DNA from: CAUZEO01 sp963578625
Lineage (GTDB): Bacteria > Verrucomicrobiota > Kiritimatiellia > SLOV01
Assembly: GCA_963578625.1 (NCBI GenBank)
Contig: CAUZEO010000258.1
Location: 1 to 7,787 of the forward strand
Direction of reading: 5' to 3'
DNA length: 7,787 nt
This document shows positions 1 to 6,180 of the stretch, piece by piece. Made by a program: the position numbers and the translations under genes. Below the pieces are notes generated by a model that was not told the origin of the DNA, did no database searches, and saw only the letters and a program-made list of their open reading frames with translations. The first letter of the stretch is position 1, and each line of letters opens with the position of its first letter.

Positions 1-228
1 TATGCAGAAGCCTGCCAATTTCTTCAAGACGTTCAATAAATGTGTTGGCTTCTGCATCTGTCAGATAGTCGCAATCAAGTGCCGTCTCGATCCAGTGCTG
101 CGTTTCATATTGCTCGGCATCTGCATCGGTCAATATTACTCACAAAGTGTGCTTCGTAGCGACGCTTTCCCCAAGCTTCTGCAATCTGGGCACCCATCGA
201 TCTTGACGACCTGCGACCCTGGTCCGTC
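1..228 (-). pseudogene. Four-helix-bundle protein (23S rRNA intervening-sequence type) remnant, truncated at the 5' end and frameshifted
   Basis: Reading the minus strand from about 228, one frame gives TDQ-G-RRSSRS followed by GAQIAEAWGKRRYEAHFVS. After a shift of one base the next frame gives TDADAEQYETQHWIETALD, then CDYLTDAEA and ERLEEIGRLLH, open to the window edge. These match the order and wording of the four-helix-bundle family originally noticed as proteins encoded in 23S rRNA intervening sequences (DQIRRSSRS, IAEAWRKRRY, ETQ-W and EEIGRML blocks). Their cellular role is not established. The first helix (about 40-50 residues) is absent and is replaced upstream by an unrelated FlgD-like reading frame. 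At 128-140 removing one T from the minus-strand AATATTG restores a continuous S-K-L-T-D-A-D reading, so a single-base insertion (or a sequencing error) is likely. The C-terminal end lies beyond base 1. Family assignment is by recalled consensus, not by search. Confidence 0.72.
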
Positions 229-636
229 CGCGCTGTCCCAGGGAGGATCACCCGGCATGCCGAAGGTGAGCTGATAGGTAGCATCCAACAGCCCATGGGT
301 CAGGCCGCGCACTGCATACTCCCCCGGCGTCACCAACCGACCTTCATCGTCGGCGCCATCCCAATAGTCAGCATTTCTTCCCCCGGGTCGCAGCGTGTCC
401 GCAATAAGATTTCGCACACGCTTGCCCTCTCTGGTCTCCACGACCAGTGTCACGTAGTTTTTATCGGGAAGTTCATAGACGATCTCAACCGGCCCGATGG
501 TCGCCGTCGTCTTGATCGCGATGCGCTCCGCGAGAGTCAGGGCATCCGCCCGCGCCAGCGTGCAGTGAGCAGTAAGGAGCAAACAGTAAGTAGTAAGTAG
601 TAAGTAGTGATTCGTAAGTAGTCTCTTCCTGGCCAC
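136..636 (-). CDS. Secreted FlgD-Ig-like domain protein, N-terminal fragment with a chimeric C-terminus
   Basis: A 166-codon ORF from a GTG start (634-636), with a G-rich stretch (GGGGAT) about 4-9 nt upstream that could serve as ribosome binding site. The N-terminus MARKR is followed by a hydrophobic run (YLLLTTYCLLLTAHC) and a plausible signal-peptidase site after ARA, near residue 31. Residues about 45-135 resemble a FlgD-type Ig-like domain: VEIVYELPDKNYVTLVVE, RVRNLIA, YWDGADDEGR, TPGEYAVRGL, then GMPGDPPWDSADG. In PVC-type bacteria this layout normally opens a much longer secreted protein, often with a beta-propeller after the PPW-TADG motif. Here the similarity stops right after ADGPG, at about 217-228. 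The last 28 or so residues are an out-of-frame reading of the four-helix-bundle remnant, ending at TAA 136-138. It is therefore probably a truncated gene; whether a stable product is made is unknown. The signal-peptide core is encoded by heptanucleotide repeats. It lies 41 nt downstream of the 668-aa gene. Confidence 0.6.
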   Translation of the reverse strand: MARKRLLTNHYLLLTTYCLLLTAHCTLARADALTLAERIAIKTTATIGPVEIVYELPDKNYVTLVVETREGKRVRNLIADTLRPGGRNADYWDGADDEGRLVTPGEYAVRGLTHGLLDATYQLTFGMPGDPPWDSADGPGSQVVKIDGCPDCRSLGKASLRSTLCE

Positions 637-698
637 GGATCATCCCCGCTGTTTGCTGCTTACTACTTCACTACTCACTACTTACTTCTCACTCCTCT
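563..698. repeat. Opposed heptanucleotide arrays flanking the start of the FlgD-like ORF
   Basis: The left array (563-621) holds about eight degenerate 7-mers on the plus strand: cagtgag, cagtaag, gagcaaa, cagtaag, tagtaag, tagtaag, tagtgat, tcgtaag. The right array (650-698) holds seven in the opposite sense: tgtttgc, tgcttac, tacttca, ctactca, ctactta, cttctca, ctcctct. The two arms are inverted, so the minus-strand transcript can pair. The clearest stem is AGCAAACAG with CTGTTTGCT, extended through one C-C mismatch by AGTAAG with CTTACT. The GTG start of the FlgD-like ORF lies in the loop. The right arm supplies the stop codon (TAG, 678-680) and last few codons of the 668-aa gene. The left arm encodes the hydrophobic signal-peptide core of the next ORF. 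The same type of heptad recurs at 4430-4478 and 6242-6311. Confidence 0.85.
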
Positions 699-2684
699 GG
701 ACGCAATCTGCCATGGCCGCTCCGGGTCCCAGATCACACGCAGGTGCTCGTAGGGGAACTCAAAACTGTTCCCGTTCCCCTCCGTCTCGCCGGACAGGAA
801 CGGCAGTCGTTCGGGCGGCATGCCGTCCGCTTCCCAGATGGGACGTGAAATGGGGCGCCCGTTGATGGTGGCGAAGCGGACGCGATCGGGGAGACCTGCG
901 TAGTTCATTCCTAACGTGGTGTCGCCCAACCGGTACCGCACCGTGCGGGCGTCGGACATGTAGTAATCGAGCAGTTCACCGTTTCCGACCTCATTCTTGA
1001 ATTCGTCGAAAGATTTTTCCTTGCGAAGACCGACCACGGCGATCATTCCGTTCAAGGTTCGACTCAATTCCTCCTCGCTGAACGTGCGCTCCTCCCCTTC
1101 GTAGTTGAAAAAGGAGATATCCAGGTATTTGTTCACGGGTTCAATACGCACGGCATCTTTTCTTCCCCAATCCGTTGCGTTCAGGGGTCGCAAGGCAAGA
1201 TAGATCGGACCATCTTTCATGAAGACGTGGCCATCGACATAGGACACCTCTTCGATCTCCCTAAAATGGGAGGAAAAAATGATAGAGTATCTCAGCGAGG
1301 TGATGGGCTGTCCGGCAAGGCGGAGCACGGGACGGGCAAGGACCATCGCCACCCGGTCCTGCTGGATGGTGTGCGTGAATCCATAATCATGCAGATATAC
1401 GGACTCCCCCCGATACGGGCCGCACTCCGCGTCTTCGATTTCTCCCGGACGCTGATCGTTGATTAGAAATCTCGTTTGTGCGGTGCGGATGTGGGCGACG
1501 TCGGTCGCTGGCGCCTGTCGTCGATACGCGAAGAAAAAGGGCTCCGCCTGTTCCCAGGTCTCTCCCTCCGCGGTACCCAGCGCGAAATCCTCCTCCTGGA
1601 AGGTCGTGCAGAGAATTTCACCCGGGGCAAACTTTTCCCCGCCGTCACCCCGTTCCGTGGTTGTGCGAATCCGGTAGGGATAGGATCGTTGCTGCATCCA
1701 TTCTACGAGGTGGTCCGGTGCTTCATAGGTGACGGCCGCCAGCCATGCCGCCAGGCCGACCACGCGAGTCAAGTCGTTTGCCTCCGCGATCACCACGCGC
1801 AGCGGGATTTGTCGAAGCTCTTCCACCGGGTTCAACACCGCGGCGTCTCCGAAGGCCAACCAGAAGACGATGCCCGCAACCGTCAGATGTCCGATCGAGT
1901 CGGCGGAATAAGCTCTCGAATACGGCCCGGAGATGATGCCGGTGGGTGGATGAAAACGCCCGAGAAACTCCGCCCAGATGCGCTCGACGCACTGTTGCGC
2001 AAGCTCTCTTGCTTCCTCGTTGCCGGAAAGCGTCGCGACTTCAGTCAGGTTTGCCAGGGAGAGGGCGCTGTAGGTGGGGCTGGAGTATTCGCTCAGCGTG
2101 CCGCGGCGGCTCAGCAGGTCCCGAAGTTGGCGCAGATTCCACAAGCCATGCGCAACAGCCGCCTCGTCGCCAAACAGTTCCCCGCCAAGGATCATCCCCA
2201 GCGTTGCCTTGGAAGGCATGTTGTCGTTGTAGCCGTGAAACTGGTAATCGGACTGGCGGTCGCCGTTGTAGTCCCGCAAAGCGATCCGCCCCCAGCGCTC
2301 CATCTTCTCGAGCACCGGCGGGTCCAGCTTCTCCCTATGCAGGCGAAGCAATTGAACGGTATGATTCGTAATGAAGATATCGAACTCCCCGTCCGCCTCC
2401 TCTTCCGCCTTGCTACGATAGGGAATGTGAAGATGCATCTCCAATCGGGCCAGGATGGCGTTCGCCAATACCCGATCGGCCTCCTCCCCCGCCATCAACC
2501 CAAAGCAAAGCCACATGGTTTCCCGTGTCGGCGGCAGCGGATCGCCCAGCACACACCGGCCGGTTTCGTCAAAAGCCCGCTGAGTGAATGCACACGCGAG
2601 CCTGATGATTTGCGCGCGGCGTTGGTCCTGCGTTTGCGCAGGCGGGAAGGGCTCCAGATCGTCGAAGAGTGTATGCGAGTGCAT
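678..2684 (-). CDS. Putative alpha/alpha-toroid plus beta-sandwich carbohydrate-active protein, 668 aa
   Basis: A complete 668-aa ORF from ATG (2682-2684) to TAG (678-680). I see no signal peptide or membrane segment, so a cytoplasmic location is suggested. Residues about 20-335 are helix-rich with spaced aromatic and polar motifs: YQFHGYNDN (147-155), SEYSSPTYSALSLANL (198-213), HPPTGI and GPYSRAYSAD (245-262). An E-Y-x-S-P-T-Y motif in a helical-toroid protein recalls proteins related to heparinase II/III-like and other polysaccharide lyase or glycosidase toroids. Residues about 340-660 are beta-rich (for example VYLHDYGFTHTI, RYSIIFSSHFREIEEV, GHVFMKDGPIYLALRP), as expected of a C-terminal beta-sandwich. 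No specific lyase family, catalytic residues or substrate can be named with confidence. No clear Shine-Dalgarno precedes the ATG; a short ACCTGAA heptad repeat lies 13 nt upstream. The last codons (RGVRSK) and the stop come from the heptad array that follows. Confidence 0.75.
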   Translation of the reverse strand: MHSHTLFDDLEPFPPAQTQDQRRAQIIRLACAFTQRAFDETGRCVLGDPLPPTRETMWLCFGLMAGEEADRVLANAILARLEMHLHIPYRSKAEEEADGEFDIFITNHTVQLLRLHREKLDPPVLEKMERWGRIALRDYNGDRQSDYQFHGYNDNMPSKATLGMILGGELFGDEAAVAHGLWNLRQLRDLLSRRGTLSEYSSPTYSALSLANLTEVATLSGNEEARELAQQCVERIWAEFLGRFHPPTGIISGPYSRAYSADSIGHLTVAGIVFWLAFGDAAVLNPVEELRQIPLRVVIAEANDLTRVVGLAAWLAAVTYEAPDHLVEWMQQRSYPYRIRTTTERGDGGEKFAPGEILCTTFQEEDFALGTAEGETWEQAEPFFFAYRRQAPATDVAHIRTAQTRFLINDQRPGEIEDAECGPYRGESVYLHDYGFTHTIQQDRVAMVLARPVLRLAGQPITSLRYSIIFSSHFREIEEVSYVDGHVFMKDGPIYLALRPLNATDWGRKDAVRIEPVNKYLDISFFNYEGEERTFSEEELSRTLNGMIAVVGLRKEKSFDEFKNEVGNGELLDYYMSDARTVRYRLGDTTLGMNYAGLPDRVRFATINGRPISRPIWEADGMPPERLPFLSGETEGNGNSFEFPYEHLRVIWDPERPWQIASRGVRSK

Positions 2685-2697
2685 GTTGGGCGAAGGG

Positions 2698-2711
2698 TTC
2701 AGGTTTCAGGT
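2698..2711. repeat. Two-unit heptad repeat (ttcaggt, minus strand ACCTGAA)
   Basis: Two exact copies of ttcaggt, with partial extension on the 668-aa-gene side. It differs in sequence from the agtaagt-type heptads but has the same 7-bp unit length and also sits next to a start codon (13 nt from the ATG at 2684). Confidence 0.7.
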
Positions 2712-2754
2712 TGTCCTCTGCGCGACACTTATATTTTCCGAGAGTGAGAAATAC

Positions 2755-2776
2755 AACCTTGTCGCGAACCTTGTCG
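2755..2776. repeat. Direct repeat aaccttgtcg, two copies, 12-bp period
   Basis: Exact 10-bp copies at 2755-2764 and 2767-2776, separated by cg. They lie about 70-90 nt upstream of the 668-aa start, where an operator could be, but a function is only a guess. Confidence 0.6.
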
Positions 2777-2895
2777 AGCGAAATTCACGCCAAAGTTTCT
2801 CCAACAGGGGAACAAAGGGGCTAGCGGTAGGTCGGCGGATGTCGGTCCACTAAACCACTGAATTTTCTCTTCGATTTCATGGATGGAGAAATCCA

Positions 2896-2915
2896 CGGCG
2901 GAGACCGCCGTCTCC
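2896..2915. other. Nested alternative hairpins
   Basis: CGGCGG (2896-2901) and CCGCCG (2905-2910) form a 6-bp stem with loop AGA. The overlapping GGAGAC (2900-2905) and GTCTCC (2910-2915) form a second 6-bp stem with loop CGCC. The two are mutually exclusive. No U-tract follows on either strand, so a classical intrinsic terminator is unlikely. It lies about 75 nt past the end of the dioxygenase remnant. Confidence 0.55.
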
Positions 2916-2989
2916 ACGGCTTGGTAGGCCGATTTCACCGCATCGCAAGGAGTAGGCTTCGTGCCCAGGCCGTGATCTTGCGGCAGTAA

Positions 2990-3411
2990 TCACCTCAACC
3001 TTACTGGCGAAAGCTCGATACGATTGTTGCTGTCATCGAGCACGGAGTGGATGTGATGGTAGTGGCAGACATAGGAGCGGCGTTCAAGCCCTGGAGACGC
3101 GACGGGACCGCCTCCGTGGATCAGGCAGCCGTGAAAGAAGAATATGTCACCTGCGTTTGCCGTCAGCGGTTTCAGCCTGGAGAGATCGGCGATCTCTTCT
3201 GTCTTGTCGGACAGTTCGTTGCGAATGGCCGGATCGTTCCGTTACGCCCTTCAGGCAACCCGGAAAGCTGAATACCACCGCGACGAATCGCGTCCATGTG
3301 ATCGTTCATCTCTCCGATCTTGTCATCCGGAATGATGCCTTCGACGAGGAGGTAGCCGTTCTCGTCCCAGAACCTGATCTGTTCGCTGCCCAACAAGTTT
3401 TTGTCGCTCAA
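2990..3411 (-). pseudogene. Phytanoyl-CoA dioxygenase (PhyH)-like gene with an internal deletion
   Basis: The N-terminal part reads from a possible TTG start (3409-3411) that overlaps the pseudopilin stop TGA (3408-3410): SEQIRFWDENGYLLVEGIIP, then DHMDAIRRGG and LPEG. That is the standard opening of PhyH-family Fe(II)/2-oxoglutarate dioxygenases. At about 3236-3250 the reading changes frame, past an in-frame TAA at 3242-3244, to RNDPAIRNELSDKTEEIADL, then NAGDIFFFHGCLIHGGGP and ERRSYVCHYHH, ending at TGA 2990-2992. That is the C-terminal core with the distal iron-binding His and the 2-oxoglutarate-binding Arg. The family normally has roughly 150 more residues between these blocks, including the H-x-D iron ligands; they are missing here. 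With about 140 codons in two frames against a usual 250-300, the gene cannot encode an active enzyme. It occupies the position held by the membrane-protein gene in the two other pseudopilin modules. Confidence 0.8.
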
Positions 3412-4340
3412 TACCGCACTGTCGCTTCCCAATGCGGGCGCCACCAGCCGTCGCTGCCGGTGCGGTAGTCCATCAGCTCGCGGGGGACCCAGACGACGTG
3501 GCCGTCCATCAGAGCGACGTTGCCGCCGGTCAGGCCCCAGGGAGCGGGGGCGTGGCCGCTCCACTTCACGTTGCCGTTGTCTTCCGCCAGGGTGTGGTAG
3601 GTGACGGCGCCCAGATCGGTTCCCAATGCGGCGTTGTCATACATCATGTCGCAGGCCAGAACCGTTTTTGTCGGTTCGCTGTAGAAGCCGGGACCGCTGT
3701 CGCCGACGCGTGACCAGTATTCATGCATGGTGAACACTGCCCGTTCCTGCGGATAGGCTGCATGCACGCCGTGAAAGGAGTCTTCGCCGTTATCCGGCTC
3801 GCCATTCGGTCCCATGGTGACGCCCACGGGTCGGCCGAAGTAGGCATAGCCGGAGGTTCCCGATACGTATCCCAGAATCGATTGCGTCTGGCGATTGATT
3901 GCCTGGTTTACATCGCCTCCGTAGTCACGTCTGACTACACCGCTGGACCGCATCTGACCGGGACAAAACAAGACTCTCGGATCGCCCATGTAGTCGTAGG
4001 AAATCAGCGGACCGAAATTGATGGATACGCGGGCCCGGGCAGACATGTGGGCCAACATTCGCACGTTGTTCGGGTGGAAACCCGCCCAACCGGGCATGAC
4101 GTTTCCATCGTGATCCACCGCATAGGAGGCCGTCCCCACCGCCAACTGCCTGACATTGCTCATGCACAGGGCACGCAATGCTTTCTCGCGCGCATCCTTC
4201 ATCGCAGGCATCAGCAGCGCGGCCAGAATCGCGATGATGGCAATGACGACGAGGAGCTCGATAAGCGTGAACGCGGCGAATCGGGACGACCCGTTGGATG
4301 GGTGGATGAACGGAGGGGTGGATGATTGGTGGTTTTTCAT
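3408..4340 (-). CDS. Type II secretion-like pseudopilin (third in array), 310 aa
   Basis: ATG at 4338-4340 gives a 310-aa protein; a TTG six codons upstream (4356-4358) is open but less likely. GGTAG lies about 2-6 nt before the ATG. The leader of 23 residues ends RFAA, and the mature protein starts FTLIELLVVIAIIAILAALL, with Glu at +5. This is the class III prepilin signal cut and N-methylated by a PilD-type prepilin peptidase; Ala rather than Gly stands at -1. Downstream come MPGWAG, INFGPLISYDY, FCPGQ, YAYFGRP, GEPDNGE, AAYPQERA, and near the C-terminus WSGH with GGNVALMDGHVVWVPRE, then RTGSDGWWRPHWEATVRY. This resembles the H-X9-DG pseudopilin group abundant in PVC-type bacteria. It probably sits in the inner membrane as a minor pseudopilin. 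The first 35 or so codons are identical to the preceding pseudopilin (5184-6152), after which the two diverge sharply. The stop overlaps the dioxygenase remnant. Confidence 0.88.
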   Translation of the reverse strand: MKNHQSSTPPFIHPSNGSSRFAAFTLIELLVVIAIIAILAALLMPAMKDAREKALRALCMSNVRQLAVGTASYAVDHDGNVMPGWAGFHPNNVRMLAHMSARARVSINFGPLISYDYMGDPRVLFCPGQMRSSGVVRRDYGGDVNQAINRQTQSILGYVSGTSGYAYFGRPVGVTMGPNGEPDNGEDSFHGVHAAYPQERAVFTMHEYWSRVGDSGPGFYSEPTKTVLACDMMYDNAALGTDLGAVTYHTLAEDNGNVKWSGHAPAPWGLTGGNVALMDGHVVWVPRELMDYRTGSDGWWRPHWEATVRY

Positions 4341-4358
4341 GGCTACCGTTCGCGTCAA

Positions 4359-4412
4359 TTAACGGCTCATTTTCTCCAATTTCCAAGACGATTTCAAAAA
4401 CCATTTCGTCAT
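4359..4412 (-). other. Possible 17-codon leader ORF before the pseudopilin
   Basis: ATG (4410-4412) to TAA (4359-4361) encodes MTKWFLKSSWKLEKMSR, basic with three aromatic residues. The TAA directly abuts the alternative TTG start of the pseudopilin frame. Copy B (6171-6224) has one change, F5 to L. No ribosome binding site is obvious. Conservation could be only a result of the recent duplication. Confidence 0.2.
4369..4397 (-). promoter_or_regulatory. Candidate sigma70-like promoter for pseudopilin 3408-4340
   Basis: On the minus strand, TTGAAA (4392-4397) is followed after 17 bp by GAAAAT (4369-4374): 5/6 and 4/6 matches to consensus. It lies 29 nt upstream of the ATG. The same boxes occur in copy B at 6181-6209, but the recent duplication makes that weak support. 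Confidence 0.3.
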
Positions 4413-4429
4413 GAATCGGCTTTCAGTAA

Positions 4430-4478
4430 ATAGTAAGAAATAAGAAGTAAGTAGTAAGTGGTAAACAGCAAGAAGCAA
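4430..4478. repeat. Heptanucleotide array, seven units
   Basis: Plus-strand units in order: atagtaa, gaaataa, gaagtaa, gtagtaa, gtggtaa, acagcaa, gaagcaa. It lies in the 174-nt spacer between the membrane-protein stop and the next pseudopilin ATG. Copy B (6242-6311) has the same order with three extra units. Confidence 0.9.
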
Positions 4479-4514
4479 GCGTGGACTATTTTCAAATCGC
4501 TGAGTACCAACGAC

Positions 4515-5171
4515 TTACTCTCCACTAGCCGCCGTAACCACTTGATAGTAATAATCGAACATTGCTCGCCCCCTGCGAGGTGCCGTCTTTGGGTCGAGGC
4601 TGTGCCGGGGCCGAAGCGTGACCGCCATTTCCAGGATCCCATGGTCGAATAGCGGCTCGATGTTGATTTCGGGACTCAATCCCAGGGCCACGATCAGGGG
4701 CGGCACGATTTCAGGGAGCGGATCTGATGCGTCCGGAAGGTCCCATGGGGGGCCGCACAGGGAAACATATGCGTCGACCTCCGGGTAATCTTCGAAAATC
4801 CGGCGATACATCTCCGCGGGAAATCCGCCGTTCACTTCGGCGCGTTCCTTGTCCGCCGCTTCCAGCACTAGCGATTCGAGTGTTTTTACCTCGATGCCGG
4901 CGTCCTCAATCGATCCGCGGAAGGACGATTGTTGTGTCTTGTCAAGTTGGCTGTCCTGCGCGTCGTACGCGATCACCACGACACGCTTTCCCTTGCCAAG
5001 AAAATCGGCGGTTTCTTGGGCCGCAAAATCCGCCAGGCTATCGATTTTCTTCGTGTAATCGCGCAGACGTTCCGATGACGGCGAGCGCGACATGATGGTC
5101 ACGCTGATTATGATTACGACAACGGCCGATGCGATAACCCAGGGTTTGTGACGGTCGCTTATTTTCATCAT
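4515..5171 (-). CDS. Single-pass membrane protein of unknown function, 218 aa (copy A)
   Basis: Starts at a double ATG (5169-5171 and 5166-5168), 12 nt after the stop of the upstream pseudopilin; no strong Shine-Dalgarno. A short basic N-terminus (MMKISDRHKP) precedes one hydrophobic helix, WVIASAVVVIIISVTIM (residues 11-27), so the rest should lie in the periplasm behind an uncleaved anchor. A charged helical linker (SERLRDYTKKIDSL) leads to an alpha/beta-looking domain: RVVVIAYDAQDS (about 63-74), TQQSSFRGSIEDAG and IEVKTLESL, FPAEMYRRIFEDYPEVDAYV, then SLCGPPWDLP, PPLIVALGLSPE, and a tail FDYYYQVVTAASGE. The strand-helix alternation vaguely recalls a type 1 periplasmic-binding-protein half, but I do not recognise the family. 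Its constant position directly after a pseudopilin suggests a joint role in the envelope. Confidence 0.8.
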   Translation of the reverse strand: MMKISDRHKPWVIASAVVVIIISVTIMSRSPSSERLRDYTKKIDSLADFAAQETADFLGKGKRVVVIAYDAQDSQLDKTQQSSFRGSIEDAGIEVKTLESLVLEAADKERAEVNGGFPAEMYRRIFEDYPEVDAYVSLCGPPWDLPDASDPLPEIVPPLIVALGLSPEINIEPLFDHGILEMAVTLRPRHSLDPKTAPRRGRAMFDYYYQVVTAASGE

Positions 5172-5183
5172 GAAGCCGCAGAT

Positions 5184-6152
5184 TCAGTACCGCTCGACCG
5201 CTTCCCAGGTGGGACGCCACCAGCCGTCGGAGCCGGTGCGATAGGTCAGATATTCGCGCGGGATCCAGGACACGTGTCCATCCGCCAGGATGACATTTCC
5301 GCCCTGCATTCCCCAGGGGCTCGGGTTGTGGCCACTCCATCCATAATTCCCGTTCTCCTGGGCAAGTGTGTGATTAAACACCGCCCCATAGTCCAGGGGC
5401 GCCGCGGCGTTATCGTAGAGCAGGTCGGCCGCGAGAACCGTAAACGAGTCGGTTGGAAAAAATCCGGGATCCTCAATCATACTGCCAGGCGTGTTAGGTA
5501 TTGGGAGAAGTCTCGACCAGTATCGATTCAACTGCCATAGCGCGCGTTCCTGGGGGTATGCGGCATGAACGCCCATCCACGAGGATTCTCCGTTATCCGG
5601 CTCACCGTCGGACCCCATCGTATCATTCAGGGGACGTCCGAAGTAGGCGTACCCCTGACTACCGTTCACGAAAACCCCATACTGACCTGTATCCGTGTGG
5701 GTAATCTGCTGCTCCAGATCCTTTCCATTCATCATGCCTCCCGACCGAAACTGGCCAGGGCAGAAAAGAAGACGGTAATCCAACGTGTAGCCTTCGGAAA
5801 TCAGGGGTCCGAAATTGATCTGATGCCTGCCCTTCACAACGGGAGATGAAGCCGACGTCACTAATAACGTTCGAACTGAATTGGGGTGTAGCCCGGCCCA
5901 GCCCGGCATGATCCGGCCTTCGTTATCCCCGGCGTACAACGCAGTGAATACGTAAATCTGCCGCAGATTATTGGAACAAGAGACGCGATATGCTGCATCG
6001 ATGGCCTTCCGGGCCGAGGGCAAGAGGAAGGACGCCAGCAGGGCAAGGATGGCAATGACGACGAGGAGCTCGATAAGCGTGAACGCGGCGAATCGGGACG
6101 ACCCGTTGGATGGGTGGATGAACGGAGGGGTGGATGATTGGTGGTTTTTCAT
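5184..6152 (-). CDS. Type II secretion-like pseudopilin (second in array), 322 aa
   Basis: ATG at 6150-6152 gives 322 aa; the upstream in-frame TTG would add six residues. The leader and first helix residues (FAAFTLIELLVVIAI, Glu at +5) are identical to the next pseudopilin in the array, then the helix continues differently (LALLASFLLPSARKAIDAAY). Shared landmarks: FTALYAGDNEGRIMPGWAGL, INFGPLISEGYTL, FCPGQFRSGG, NGKDL, YAYFGRPL, GEPDNGE, AAYPQERALW, DLLYDNAAAPLD, WSGHNPSPWGMQGGNVILAD then GHVSWIPREY, and a C-terminus rich in Trp (GWWRPTWEAVERY). Beyond the first helix it is closer to the truncated pseudopilin 7018-7787 than to 3408-4340. The leader contains a low-complexity stretch (TPPFIHPSNG) encoded by a 16-bp-period repeat. 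It is probably co-transcribed with the membrane protein that begins 12 nt after its stop. Confidence 0.88.
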   Translation of the reverse strand: MKNHQSSTPPFIHPSNGSSRFAAFTLIELLVVIAILALLASFLLPSARKAIDAAYRVSCSNNLRQIYVFTALYAGDNEGRIMPGWAGLHPNSVRTLLVTSASSPVVKGRHQINFGPLISEGYTLDYRLLFCPGQFRSGGMMNGKDLEQQITHTDTGQYGVFVNGSQGYAYFGRPLNDTMGSDGEPDNGESSWMGVHAAYPQERALWQLNRYWSRLLPIPNTPGSMIEDPGFFPTDSFTVLAADLLYDNAAAPLDYGAVFNHTLAQENGNYGWSGHNPSPWGMQGGNVILADGHVSWIPREYLTYRTGSDGWWRPTWEAVERY

Positions 6153-6180
6153 GGCTACCGTTCGCGTCAATTAACGGCTC

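Larger units (their letters stand above)
2685..2989. other. Non-coding stretch upstream of the 668-aa gene
   Basis: About 305 bases between the end of the phytanoyl-CoA dioxygenase remnant and the 668-aa gene. Minus-strand ORFs here show no recognisable family and no ribosome binding site, so I treat them as chance. The stretch holds a hairpin (2896-2915), a 10-bp direct repeat (2755-2776) and a two-unit heptad (2698-2711). It should contain the promoter of the 668-aa gene, but I could not find a convincing -35/-10 pair. Confidence 0.6.
4236..5012. repeat. Near-identical duplicated tract, copy A
   Basis: Matches 6048-6845. By eye there is one mismatch in the spacer left of the heptads and four to the right, of which two change amino acids in the membrane protein, plus the heptad copy-number difference. 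Outside these limits identity falls abruptly: into the pseudopilin helix on one side and at codon about 53 of the membrane-protein gene on the other. Confidence 0.9.

Noticed and set aside
653..865. Plus-strand ORF starting with a signal-peptide-like LLTTSLLTTYFSLL
   Set aside because: The hydrophobic start is the heptad repeat read on the other strand, and the rest is antisense to the 668-aa gene.
1476..2747. Long plus-strand ORF of 423 codons
   Set aside because: It lies antisense to the well-formed 668-aa gene, its composition is Arg/Gln/Pro-rich without family motifs, and it is explained by the codon bias of the opposite strand.
2896..2915. Intrinsic terminator
   Set aside because: GC-rich stems are present but no T-run follows on either strand.
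2729..2938. 69-codon minus-strand ORF in the gene-free stretch
   Set aside because: No ribosome binding site, no recognised motif, and it spans hairpin and direct-repeat sequence; more likely chance.
4409..4642. Minus-strand ORFs across the spacers (also 6221-6475) ending in LLFTTYYLLL-like runs
   Set aside because: They are the out-of-frame reading of the membrane-protein gene running into the heptads. Presence in both copies follows from the duplication.
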